Assembly (NCBI RefSeq): GCF_900113445.1
Contig: NZ_FOPJ01000002.1
Location: forward strand, 229,721 to 293,720
Length of the DNA stretch: 64,000 bases
Reading direction: 5' to 3'
Source: Corynebacterium spheniscorum
GTDB taxonomy: Bacteria; Actinomycetota; Actinomycetes; Mycobacteriales; Mycobacteriaceae
This document shows, piece by piece, positions 45,576 through 54,156 of the stretch (its first letter is position 1; each line of letters begins with the position of its first letter). The translations under genes were made by a program, and so were the position numbers. The notes under the pieces are model-generated. The model saw only the letters and a program-made list of their open reading frames with translations. It was not told where the DNA came from and made no database searches.

Positions 45576-46898
45576 TTAATTCTGGTTGGCATTATGCACC
45601 GTGGCGTCTTCACCACGGCCAAGTTTGATTGCCTCAGCAGAAAAATCATCTTCGCGGCGTACCCAGGCTAGTGCTGCGGGTGTGTTCTTATAAAGCGTGC
45701 TTAGCCGAGCACTTGCAGCACCCTGTTTGAGGCACTCGCGCACCAAAGAATCATCAAAGGCGTAGCTCAGAGCTAATTGTGCTTGGGAATCATTGACCAG
45801 GCTAAGAGCATCCTCATGGCGCCGGGAGCGAAGCGCACCGGCAAGCTGTTGGGCGCGCTGAGTTTCTAGATCCCACCACGATAACCAGGTATCCGCATCC
45901 ACAATGCTGGGCACATTTTCTGCGCCTTGTACGCTATGGACCGCACGTAACCAATCCAAGGTGCGCGAATGCGCATCCGGTAGGAGGCGGAGAGATTCAG
46001 TACCAAAAGCCGCTGCCGCTTGGGCAAAGAAGCTTCGCGCGCGCAAAAGCTCCGGATAACAGCTGGGGCCCGCACCTAAAGTGTCGCCCGGGGTGAGGCT
46101 GGTGCTGCTTCGCAGGTAGAGATCCAAGCCAGTAGTACTTGGATGCGGGGCTTGGGTAAGCGACCCATCCGCATAGTCCACTACCGCAGTGAACTTTCCC
46201 TTACCTCGCAGTGCCGCGGTATGCCGTGCCGGCATCACCGCATCCTGGGTGAAAATCCCCAAGGCATGATCCAAGGCCTCAGAAATTTTCGCCAAGTTGG
46301 GGGCTTCGGAAATGTCGATATGTTCACTACACACCGCCAACCCCAAAGCAGCATCTAGGGAATGCAATGCCCCCAGGCCAACACCGGAGGGGATGGTGCT
46401 GACAATGCTGATACTGAAGCCATAGTGACTACGCGGAATGAGCTGGCGGGCCGCTAAGGAATGCAACACCCCACCTACCCGATAAGCCAAGGCCTGAGGG
46501 GTACCCGGCTGCGGAAGCTCCTTGTGTGGGGCTTGCTTCGCCGGGGTGCCACGCCGCCGCCCGCGGCTTTCCTGCGCACGCTGCTCATTATGTTGAGTAG
46601 CTACATCATCAACCTCTTTTAGGCTGATCGAGGCAGTAATCGGGCTCGCATCCGCTGCGCCTTCTTGGAGCAGCCGGATACTGAGGGTTTGGTCTTTTCG
46701 TGGGGAGAGCGAAACAACCACATAGCGACCCACCAGGGTCAACAGCACCACCCCGCCGCAGGCATCGGTATATTCGCCAAGCAATGCGGCGGTCCCCGGG
46801 ACACAAGCAAGCGCGGTTGCCTCGCAACCATAAAGGCTTTCGTGATAACCAGCTGCCAGGTCTCGTAGTTCAGCACTACCGGTGGGCCGTTGGGCCAT
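45576..46898 (-). CDS. Galactokinase-like GHMP family protein with degenerate motifs
   Basis: 440 residues from ATG 46898, set by AAAGGAAG upstream. Overall layout follows galactokinase: N-terminal signature is VPGTAALLGEYTDACGG (GEYTD kept; GRxNxIGEHTDY changed), GHMP loop is IPSGVGLGALHSLD where PxGxGLSSSA is normal, and the Asp-containing MDQ region is HALGIFTQDAV. Loss of the serines and MDQ makes kinase activity doubtful. Residues about 95-130 are a charged low-complexity insertion. Convergent with rnpB. Confidence 0.8.
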   Translation of the reverse strand: MAQRPTGSAELRDLAAGYHESLYGCEATALACVPGTAALLGEYTDACGGVVLLTLVGRYVVVSLSPRKDQTLSIRLLQEGAADASPITASISLKEVDDVATQHNEQRAQESRGRRRGTPAKQAPHKELPQPGTPQALAYRVGGVLHSLAARQLIPRSHYGFSISIVSTIPSGVGLGALHSLDAALGLAVCSEHIDISEAPNLAKISEALDHALGIFTQDAVMPARHTAALRGKGKFTAVVDYADGSLTQAPHPSTTGLDLYLRSSTSLTPGDTLGAGPSCYPELLRARSFFAQAAAAFGTESLRLLPDAHSRTLDWLRAVHSVQGAENVPSIVDADTWLSWWDLETQRAQQLAGALRSRRHEDALSLVNDSQAQLALSYAFDDSLVRECLKQGAASARLSTLYKNTPAALAWVRREDDFSAEAIKLGRGEDATVHNANQN

Positions 46899-47007
46899 GA
46901 GGCTGTCGCTTCCTTTCATTCAAGTTTCCCCCTCAAACTGCAAACACTCTCACTCTAGCGGTAGCCTGTCAGCAAATAAGAGCACAGTTGAAGGAGCTGA
47001 TGACATC

Positions 47008-47196
47008 ATGGCCAAGGCCGACCACAAGTGGTACTACAATGTCGCTACCGGCGAGGTTACCCAAGGCAAGCAATCCGGGTGGGAAAACCGCATGGGCCCC
47101 TATGATTCCGAAGAAGAAGCCCGCCACGCCCTGGACATCGCTGAGCAGCGCAACGCCGCCGCCGACGCCCAAGACGATGAATGGGATGAGGACTAA
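47008..47196 (+). CDS. Small SPOR-like protein
   Basis: 62 residues from ATG 47008; AAGGAG ends 11 bases before it. Sequence pattern KWYYNVATGEVTQGKQSG, RMGPYDSEEEARHALDIA is the conserved actinobacterial 60-aa family sometimes annotated SPOR domain or, wrongly, methionine aminopeptidase. Highly acidic C-terminus. Cytoplasmic. Its stop overlaps the convergent CYTH gene by 4 bp. Confidence 0.9.
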   Translation: MAKADHKWYYNVATGEVTQGKQSGWENRMGPYDSEEEARHALDIAEQRNAAADAQDDEWDED

Positions 47197-47834
47197 GGCG
47201 CCACATCACCTAAAGCACTCAGCAGCTTAGAAGGCGAGGAAGCAACCTTCGCCCCAGCTGCTACCAAGGTGCTTTCGCAGGCACGCAGGAGGTCGGCGAC
47301 CTCATCGACGCCTTCTGCTAATTCCACTTCCCATTCCCGCCAACGCTGAGGCTTCCCGCCTGGCAAGAAACACTGCGTGCTGACGCGGTCATCACAGAAT
47401 TCCATGATGGCACGCCCACTCGCGTCCAGCAGCTGGGTTTCCTCGCGGTCATTACCGACCTGCGCGATGAGATACAGCTTTGCCCCACCCGTAACCGCGC
47501 TAATCGTGTCCCGAAACTCCGATGGGATCTGCACTTCTTGTCCCACCGCCGGTTCAGGTGCTGCTGAGAGATCAGCGTGGATTTCTTTCCGCCCAGAATG
47601 CGGGCCTGAGGCCGGCAATTTAATATGCCAGCCAGCATCCTTCCCGCCGGTGCGCCGCCGCATGGTGATCTTCGCCCGAGTAAGAGCTAGGTCTTGGGTG
47701 TCAACATATAAAGCGGAGAGATGAAAACACTGCTTTTCCCCCAGCTGTGCAACACCATCAATGGTGGTGAGATCCGGAAGCGCGGTATCGGCCTCCACCT
47801 CGAACTTCGTCTCAATTTCATAGGAGCTACTCAT
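47193..47834 (-). CDS. CYTH domain protein (triphosphate tunnel metalloenzyme)
   Basis: 213 residues. EIETKFE near the N-terminus is the ExExK signature; TMRRRTGGKDAGWHIKLP and DDRVSTQCF contribute further basic and acidic tunnel residues. CYTH enzymes act on triphosphates (PPPi, thiamine triphosphate or adenylate). ATG 47834 with GAAAGAGAG upstream. It follows the unknown gene by 18 bases; probably one operon. Substrate not predictable. Confidence 0.88.
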   Translation of the reverse strand: MSSSYEIETKFEVEADTALPDLTTIDGVAQLGEKQCFHLSALYVDTQDLALTRAKITMRRRTGGKDAGWHIKLPASGPHSGRKEIHADLSAAPEPAVGQEVQIPSEFRDTISAVTGGAKLYLIAQVGNDREETQLLDASGRAIMEFCDDRVSTQCFLPGGKPQRWREWEVELAEGVDEVADLLRACESTLVAAGAKVASSPSKLLSALGDVAP

Positions 47835-47852
47835 AATCTCTCTTTCTAGCAC

Positions 47853-48716
47853 CTAGGCATAAGGCGGGAGTCCACTGCGCGCCAACTGCGGGTAGAAGAC
47901 ACACAACAGATCACAGGCACGGAATAACCGCGCCCGCAGATAATCCACGCCTTGGGCAGCGCGCGAGAAATCAGCCGCACGCAAGGTGTAGAAAAAATGC
48001 GCGGCATCTGCGAGGACCAACTCAATATCGTCAGCATCTAAGCGATCGCTAAGTGCTTCAAACAAGCTCAGTACGTGGTGTACATCCGAGTGCGTGCCCA
48101 GCACTAGGACAATCATTTCATCTGCGACTGAAATGCACGCACAGTCACTGTGATAGGCGATGGTGCTTAGCACCAGCTTCAAATCCGGTGCAGCATCACG
48201 ATCTAGGTACACGCGCCCACACACCACCTGAGGCAGTACCTGCTCAAACTCTTCAACCAGTAGTTCATGCACGCGATCTTCTTCGCGCAATATGTGCTGG
48301 TAGTACAGCAAGAAACCCGGCTCATCAGCGGTGGAGATGAGCTCATGGAGTCGCTGGATCCCCCCAAAATTCAGTGATTCTCGCAGTTTGCCCGCATCAT
48401 AAAGTTCATCCGGTAGGCGAGGAAGTGCTGCCAGACCATGAGCTAATGCTTGATTCCCAGGTCCTCCAAGGCGTGCCAATTCCTCCTCCGCCTGCTCCGG
48501 TGCATCCGAACGCTGAAGCATATCCGCCCAAGCTGCTTGGATAGCCGGGGTAGGGGCATAAGCAAGCAATAGTGGTGCGAAGTGGCTTAACCACAGGTGG
48601 ATCTCCGGACCTAATACGTGGGTCAGATCACGCGGAGTCCAACCGCGAGACACCGCATGCTTCATCAAATCGCTCATCATTGGGCAAGTCACCGTCTCCT
48701 CATCTCGAACCTGCAT
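47853..48716 (-). CDS. Hypothetical protein upstream of CYTH gene
   Basis: 287 residues, almost wholly helical. The opening SRGWTPRDLTHVLG resembles the RGWxPxDLxHxx segment in actinobacterial DUF2786 proteins, but the fit is weak. Rich in Leu, Ala and acidic residues; no signal or membrane segment. Start uncertain (48716, or internal ATGs about 12-18 codons in, after GAGGAG). Divergent from leaderless glnA2. Function unknown. Confidence 0.7.
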   Translation of the reverse strand: MQVRDEETVTCPMMSDLMKHAVSRGWTPRDLTHVLGPEIHLWLSHFAPLLLAYAPTPAIQAAWADMLQRSDAPEQAEEELARLGGPGNQALAHGLAALPRLPDELYDAGKLRESLNFGGIQRLHELISTADEPGFLLYYQHILREEDRVHELLVEEFEQVLPQVVCGRVYLDRDAAPDLKLVLSTIAYHSDCACISVADEMIVLVLGTHSDVHHVLSLFEALSDRLDADDIELVLADAAHFFYTLRAADFSRAAQGVDYLRARLFRACDLLCVFYPQLARSGLPPYA

Positions 48717-48820
48717 TCATAACAGCAGTTGGGTTGGGTCACAGCTCCCCCCAAACGCTTGGCTGAAACGATCTGAACTTTCTCCTTGCCCGCCTCCCAC
48801 TACCCCCGCCGCTGCTTCAT

Positions 48821-48826
48821 TACGCT
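48821..48826 (+). promoter_or_regulatory. -10 box for leaderless glnA2 transcript
   Basis: TACGCT, 7 bases before ATG 48834; no ribosome-binding site. Confidence 0.6.
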
Positions 48827-48833
48827 GGTGGAC

Positions 48834-50171
48834 ATGAATAGCCAACAGGAATTCGTTTTAAGGGCCGTTGAAGAACGCGATATCCGCTTCATCCGCCTCT
48901 GGTTCACTGACATCCTCGGATACCTCAAATCCGTGGTCATGGCCCCAAGCGAATTGGAATCGGCCTTCGAAGAAGGCGTCGGTTTCGATGGCTCCGCCAT
49001 TGAAGGTTTCTCCCGCATCTCCGAAGCAGACACCATCGCTTTGCCGGATCCATCCACCTTCCAAATCCTGCCGCTTGATCCCCCAGACTCCGGCCTGCAA
49101 ACGGCACGGATGTTCTGCGATATCACCATGCCCGATGGCCAACCATCCTGGGCTGACCCACGTCAAGTGCTGCGCCGACAGGTCGAACAAGCCGCAGAAG
49201 AAGGCTTCACCTGCATGGTGTCCCCGGAAATCGAGTTCTACCTCTTCTCCGGGCGCGATGATGAAGGCCGACCCATTGCTGCGGACCGTGGCGGCTACTT
49301 CGATCAGGCCAACCACAACTATGCGCCGAAATTCCGGCGCGAAGCCATGATGATGCTCGAAGCAATGAGCATCCCCGTGGAGTTCTCTCACCATGAGACC
49401 GCGCCGGGCCAACAAGAAATCGACTTGCGCCATGCCGATGTGTTGACCATGTCGGATTCCATCATGACCTTCCGCTATCTCATCAAACAGGTAGCACTGC
49501 GATCCGGTGTGCAGGCAACCTTTATGCCCAAGCCCTTCAAAGACCATGCGGGATCAGCCATGCACTCCCACATCTCCCTTTTCGAAGGCGACCAAAATGC
49601 CTTCCACGATCCCGATGATGAATACAGTCTCTCGGATACCGCCAAGCACTTCATCGCCGGCATCCTGCACCACGCACCGGAGATCTCAGCCGTCACAAAC
49701 CAGTGGACCAACTCCTATAAGCGCATCGTGTTCGGCGCAGAAGCTCCCACCTCAGCAACCTGGGGCGTGTCGAACCGCTCAGCTTTGGTCCGCGTACCGA
49801 CCTACCGTCTCGCAAAAGCAGACTCCCGACGCGTTGAAGTCCGCAGCGTGGATTCAGCATGTAACCCCTACTTGGCGTACTCGGTGTTGTTAGGTGCTGG
49901 CCTTAAGGGCATCCGCGAAGGCTACGAGTTAGGCGAACCGGCCGAAGACAATATCTCAGACCTCACTCGCCGCGAACGCCGTGCGATGGGCTACGTGGAC
50001 CTACCCTTCAGCTTGGATCAGGCCCTACGCAAACTCGAACGCTCCGAGCTAATGGCCGAGGTACTCGGGGAGCACGTCTTCGAATACTTCCTGCGCGCCA
50101 AGTGGCAGGAATGGCACTACTACCAGGAACAAATCACGCCCTGGGAGTTAGACAACAACCTCGACTACTAG
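48834..50171 (+). CDS. glnA2: Glutamine synthetase type I, GlnA2
   Basis: 445 residues from ATG 48834, the conserved actinobacterial start MNSQQEFVLRAVEERDIRFIRLWFTD. Makes glutamine from glutamate and ammonia. Metal and substrate motifs: VGFDGSAIEGFSRI, SPEIEFYLF, HHETAPGQQEID, GSAMHSHISLF and RVEVRSVDSACNPYLA. The usual adenylylation Tyr (NLYDLP) is absent; the equivalent reads ISDLTRRERR, as in GlnA2 that is not adenylylated. glnE follows after 29 bases, although its known target is GlnA1. Confidence 0.95.
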   Translation: MNSQQEFVLRAVEERDIRFIRLWFTDILGYLKSVVMAPSELESAFEEGVGFDGSAIEGFSRISEADTIALPDPSTFQILPLDPPDSGLQTARMFCDITMPDGQPSWADPRQVLRRQVEQAAEEGFTCMVSPEIEFYLFSGRDDEGRPIAADRGGYFDQANHNYAPKFRREAMMMLEAMSIPVEFSHHETAPGQQEIDLRHADVLTMSDSIMTFRYLIKQVALRSGVQATFMPKPFKDHAGSAMHSHISLFEGDQNAFHDPDDEYSLSDTAKHFIAGILHHAPEISAVTNQWTNSYKRIVFGAEAPTSATWGVSNRSALVRVPTYRLAKADSRRVEVRSVDSACNPYLAYSVLLGAGLKGIREGYELGEPAEDNISDLTRRERRAMGYVDLPFSLDQALRKLERSELMAEVLGEHVFEYFLRAKWQEWHYYQEQITPWELDNNLDY

Positions 50172-50200
50172 GAAAACTACTAGGACAATAGACAGACACC

Positions 50201-53200
50201 ATGCCGCGCCGAATTATTCCGCCACCGCCCCCACCACCACCGATCCGACCGATACGGGTGGGCAAAAAAACCACGCCTGCACCCAATCCCGCAGGCGCAC
50301 CGACTACGGAAACCACCCCGGCGGCCTATCGGCGCAGCACCCTGCCCTCACCAGCTGCCCTGGGGCTGAATAGCTCGCATGCGGAAGCTGACCTAGAGGA
50401 ACTGGGTTGGCGCAATGAAGAATCCAGCGACCTGTGTTGGGCACTTGGTGGCGCGGCCGATCCGGATGCAGCGCTTAACGGGCTCATCCGACTGTTCCAG
50501 GCACTAAGAGAAGAATCAGGCGTCGCGGACTTAGACCAGGCTCTGAGAAACGACCCGGCACTGCGGCTGAGGTTGATCTGCATTTTGGGTGGATCCACCG
50601 CACTTGCTGACCACTTAGTTGCCAACCCCAGTTTGTGGAAGGAGCTTGCAAAACCACTACCACAACGGGCAGATATGTTTGCCAACCTCTTGGGAGCTAT
50701 TAAGGCAGAACCACTTAATGATGATGGTGCCAGTGCTTCCTTGAGCACCCCAGGCACCTACCGTGCCGGTCTAAGCGGTGGGGAAGCGGAGACGATCTTA
50801 AAACGCGAATACCGCACGCTCATCTTGAGGATTGCCGCTTATGACTTGGCGGGTACCGCCCCAGAATCTAGGCGCAGAGTCTCCCAGGACCCCATCCCCA
50901 TGGTCGAGGTCACAGCGCTATTGGCAGATGCCGCAGATGCTGCCTTAACCGCAGCCCTAGCGGTCGCAGCAGCCGATGTGGAAGATGAGCCCCTGCACTT
51001 GGCGGTCATCGCCATGGGCAAGTGTGGTGGCCGAGAACTGAACTACATCTCCGATGTAGACGTCATCTTCGTGGCGGACCCAGCTGATGCCCAAGCAACC
51101 CGCGTAGCCGGAGAATTTATCCGAATTGGCTGCACAGCCTTCTTTGAGGTAGATGCAGCATTACGCCCTGAAGGTAAACGCGGAGCCTTGGTGCGCAGCC
51201 TGGATTCGCATGTGACCTACTACAAGCGATGGGCAGATACCTGGGAATTCCAGGCCTTATTGAAGGCCCGCCCGATGACCGGCGATATGCGCCTGGGGCA
51301 GCAATATATTGACGCAATTAGTCCTATGGTGTGGGAAGCCAGCCAGCGCAAAAGCTTCGTCGAAGATGTTCAAGGTATGCGGCGCAGGGTGCTGGAAAAT
51401 GTTCCCAAGGAACTACGCGAACGCGAGCTCAAACTCGGTGAAGGTGGGCTAAGAGATGTGGAATTCGCTGTGCAATTGCTGCAGCTGGTCCACGGACGCT
51501 CTGATGAGGGGCTAAGAGATCGCTCCACCCTTGGTGCCCTAGGCGCCTTGGTAGCTGGCGGATACGTAGGCCGCGAGGACGGAGCCCAATTAGCGGAAGC
51601 CTATGCCTTCCTCCGGCTCTTAGAGCACCGCCTCCAATTACAACGCTTAAGGCGGACCCATACGCTACCACCAGAAAGCGACAAGGCAGCGCTTTTCCGC
51701 CTAGCTACTACCTCCGGATTCTCCGGGACCGGCACACAATCCGCGGCTTCCTTGTTACAGGAGCGCCTACGGAAGGTGCGGCTGCTCATTTCCACCCTGC
51801 ACTCAAGGCTCTTCTACCGCCCACTGCTCAGCAGTGTGGTGACCATGTCCGTGGGAGCGCTCAAGCTCTCCCCAGAATCCGCGAAACTTCAGCTAGCAGC
51901 CTTGGGCTATACCTTCCCGGATCGAGCCTTCGAGCACTTAACCGCACTTGCTGCCGGCACCACCCGTCGCGCCAAGATCCAGGCGATGCTATTGCCCACC
52001 CTGATGGAATGGTTATCGGCCACCGCGGATCCAGATGCTGGGCTATTGAATTACCGCAAGCTTTCCGAAGCAGCGCATGATCGCAATTGGTTCCTCAGGA
52101 TGCTGCGCGACGAAGGCATTGTCGGCCAGCGCCTCATGAAGATTCTGGGCACCTCGCCTTATACCGCTGATCTGATTATTAGCCACCCGGATACCGTCAA
52201 GCTTCTTGGCGATGGTGCCAGCGGACCGAAACTTCTCGATGCTGCCGCCGGGCAAGTATCCACCTCATTGGTGGCCGCAGCAGGGCGACAAAAAGACCCG
52301 GAGAAAGCTATTTCCGTTGCGCGTTCCCTGCGCCGAGCAGAACTTGCACGTATTGCCTCTGCTGATCTGCTGGGCATGATGGACACCAAGACTGTGTGCG
52401 TGCACCTTTCCATGGTGTGGGACGCCGTATTGGACGCGGCACTCAGAGCAGAAGTTCGCCATCAGTTAGAACAAGATGGCCTAGAAGAAGCACCAGCGCG
52501 CATCGCCGTTATTGGCATGGGCCGTCTCGGAGGCGCAGAACTCGGCTATGGCTCAGATGCTGACGTCATGTTTGTGTGCGATCCGGCGGAAGGGATCTCC
52601 GATACCGAGGCAGTGAAGTGGTCCATCAACGTTTGTGAATCCATGCGACAGCGCCTCTCCAAGCCCAGCGGCGACCCGCCTTTAGAAGTCGACCTAGGGC
52701 TACGCCCAGAGGGCCGCTCCGGTGCGGCGGTTCGCACCATCGATTCCTACGAGCGCTACTACCACGAGTGGGGTGAAGTGTGGGAAATCCAGGCGCTCTT
52801 GCGTGCCCAATTCATCGCAGGAGACGCCGAGGTTGGCCAACGCTTCCTGGAGATGATTAATCCCATCCGCTACCCAGAACGCGGTGTGCGGGCTTCAAGC
52901 GTTAGGGAAGTGCGCCGCATGAAAGCCCGTGTGGATACGGAGCGTTTGCCGCGCGGAGCAGATCGCAACACGCACACCAAACTTGGGCGCGGCGCACTCA
53001 CCGATATCGAGTGGACCGTGCAGCTTTTGTGCATGATCCATGGACACCGCTATCCGCAGCTACACGACACCTCAACTCTCAACGTGTTAGATGCACTAGA
53101 GGAAATTAATGACCCTGAAGTGATCCGCGCTGAGGATGTGCGAGTTTTACGCACTGCGTGGCTTACCGCAACGGCCGCGCGCAATGCACTGGTTTTGGTG

Positions 53201-53380
53201 CGTGGCAGGCGAACCGACCAGCTCCCACAACCTGGCCCGCACCTGGCGCAAGTTGCCGGAGCGGCTGGTTGGGACCCCCATGAGTACCAAGAATTCCTCG
53301 AAAACTACCTGAAGGTCACGCGCCGGGCACGCCGAATAGTGGATGAGGTGTTCTGGGGCGAACCTTCCATGGAACCCTGA
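50201..53380 (+). CDS. glnE: Bifunctional glutamine synthetase adenylyltransferase/deadenylase GlnE
   Basis: 1059 residues, full length. Adenylylates and deadenylates GlnA1 according to nitrogen supply. Two nucleotidyltransferase halves: GGRELNYISDVDVIFV (about 277-292; deadenylylation) and GRLGGAELGYGSDADVMFV (about 775-793; adenylylation), each followed by a GlnD-type PII-uridylyl helical segment. The first 45 residues are an extra basic, Pro-rich leader with eight consecutive prolines; conserved sequence begins near RRSTLPSPAALGL. No strong RBS precedes ATG 50201; a downstream start is possible. Confidence 0.95.
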   Translation: MPRRIIPPPPPPPPIRPIRVGKKTTPAPNPAGAPTTETTPAAYRRSTLPSPAALGLNSSHAEADLEELGWRNEESSDLCWALGGAADPDAALNGLIRLFQALREESGVADLDQALRNDPALRLRLICILGGSTALADHLVANPSLWKELAKPLPQRADMFANLLGAIKAEPLNDDGASASLSTPGTYRAGLSGGEAETILKREYRTLILRIAAYDLAGTAPESRRRVSQDPIPMVEVTALLADAADAALTAALAVAAADVEDEPLHLAVIAMGKCGGRELNYISDVDVIFVADPADAQATRVAGEFIRIGCTAFFEVDAALRPEGKRGALVRSLDSHVTYYKRWADTWEFQALLKARPMTGDMRLGQQYIDAISPMVWEASQRKSFVEDVQGMRRRVLENVPKELRERELKLGEGGLRDVEFAVQLLQLVHGRSDEGLRDRSTLGALGALVAGGYVGREDGAQLAEAYAFLRLLEHRLQLQRLRRTHTLPPESDKAALFRLATTSGFSGTGTQSAASLLQERLRKVRLLISTLHSRLFYRPLLSSVVTMSVGALKLSPESAKLQLAALGYTFPDRAFEHLTALAAGTTRRAKIQAMLLPTLMEWLSATADPDAGLLNYRKLSEAAHDRNWFLRMLRDEGIVGQRLMKILGTSPYTADLIISHPDTVKLLGDGASGPKLLDAAAGQVSTSLVAAAGRQKDPEKAISVARSLRRAELARIASADLLGMMDTKTVCVHLSMVWDAVLDAALRAEVRHQLEQDGLEEAPARIAVIGMGRLGGAELGYGSDADVMFVCDPAEGISDTEAVKWSINVCESMRQRLSKPSGDPPLEVDLGLRPEGRSGAAVRTIDSYERYYHEWGEVWEIQALLRAQFIAGDAEVGQRFLEMINPIRYPERGVRASSVREVRRMKARVDTERLPRGADRNTHTKLGRGALTDIEWTVQLLCMIHGHRYPQLHDTSTLNVLDALEEINDPEVIRAEDVRVLRTAWLTATAARNALVLVRGRRTDQLPQPGPHLAQVAGAAGWDPHEYQEFLENYLKVTRRARRIVDEVFWGEPSMEP

Positions 53381-53390
53381 TGTCGGGCAC

Positions 53391-53412
53391 ACCCTGAGAA
53401 GCGTCTCGGGGT
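53391..53412 (+). terminator. Weak hairpin after glnE
   Basis: ACCCTGAGA / TCTCGGGGT with a four-base loop, nine pairs including one G-T, ten bases after the stop. No U-tract, so only a possible terminator. Confidence 0.35.
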
Positions 53413-53448
53413 ATGTCCTGATTTCCGGCCGGACTTTCCTCAAAACCA

Positions 53449-53483
53449 TTGCCTAGGTCCAAGCGACTCCGTAGCCTAGGCAA
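53449..53483. repeat. 9-bp perfect inverted repeat in glnE downstream spacer
   Basis: TTGCCTAGG (53449-53457) and CCTAGGCAA (53475-53483), 17 bp apart, between glnE and the next gene. Could be an operator or a stem-loop. Confidence 0.5.
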
Positions 53484-53565
53484 CAATAAGTGCTAGCCAA
53501 AGACGACTAGACCAGCTCGGCTAGCTAATCGTCCGCTAGATCAGGCAAGGGAAAAGAACACCATC

Positions 53566-54132
53566 ATGGAACTACGAATTGATATCGATAACTGCACCCT
53601 CGGCGAGCTAAAGAGCTTTGTGGACATGGCCGTTACCTATGGCGCGCGGCTCGATGACTACCTTCACACTGACTCCTCGGTTGGTGAGGTCGCCGTGACC
53701 ATTTCTCCCGAGGCTCCTGCCAACGAGGAAGAAAACCCCGAAGATGATGGCGAGCCCGCGGATCACTTTGAACCTGAAGATGATCTAAGGCGTGCACGGA
53801 AGTTCGGAAGCTTTGCAGCGGAAGATTCGCCGAACTTTGATATCCCCAGGGGCGCACCACGTTCGGGCCCGTATTTCTATGACCCCAGGCAGGATCGCGG
53901 GCAGCAGCACCGCGGTGAGGAGCGTCGAGGTGGACATCGCAGTGGTGAGCGCTCGCGCAGCCAAAGCGATTTTGATCGCCTCATCGATGACTTCAGCGAT
54001 ATCGCCCGCACAGTCCTAGACCCCCGTATTGGAGAAGCCGCAGTGCGCAGCGTCTTGGATGCGTGGGATCGCCGCAATGGCAACGGCCGCTACGGCAATG
54101 GCCGCTACGGCGGTGGGCGCTACCGCCGCTAA
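53566..54132 (+). CDS. Hypothetical protein with RGG/RYG-rich C-terminus
   Basis: 188 residues. Residues 1-50 form a small folded domain (MELRIDIDNCTLGELKSFVDMA), then an acidic linker, an Arg/Gly-rich stretch (RGEERRGGHRSGERSRS), a short helix and a C-terminal tail of GNGRY repeats ending GGRYRR. This architecture suggests nucleic-acid binding or phase-separating behaviour (inference). ATG with a weak ribosome-binding site (AAGGGAAAAG). Family unrecognised. Confidence 0.75.
   Translation: MELRIDIDNCTLGELKSFVDMAVTYGARLDDYLHTDSSVGEVAVTISPEAPANEEENPEDDGEPADHFEPEDDLRRARKFGSFAAEDSPNFDIPRGAPRSGPYFYDPRQDRGQQHRGEERRGGHRSGERSRSQSDFDRLIDDFSDIARTVLDPRIGEAAVRSVLDAWDRRNGNGRYGNGRYGGGRYRR
54079..54123 (+). 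repeat. 15-bp tandem repeat x3 at end of hypothetical gene
   Basis: GGCAACGGCCGCTAC, GGCAATGGCCGCTAC and GGCGGTGGGCGCTAC, encoding GNGRY, GNGRY, GGGRY. Confidence 0.9.
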
Positions 54133-54156
54133 GTCCAGCAAGAAGCTTATGGGAAG

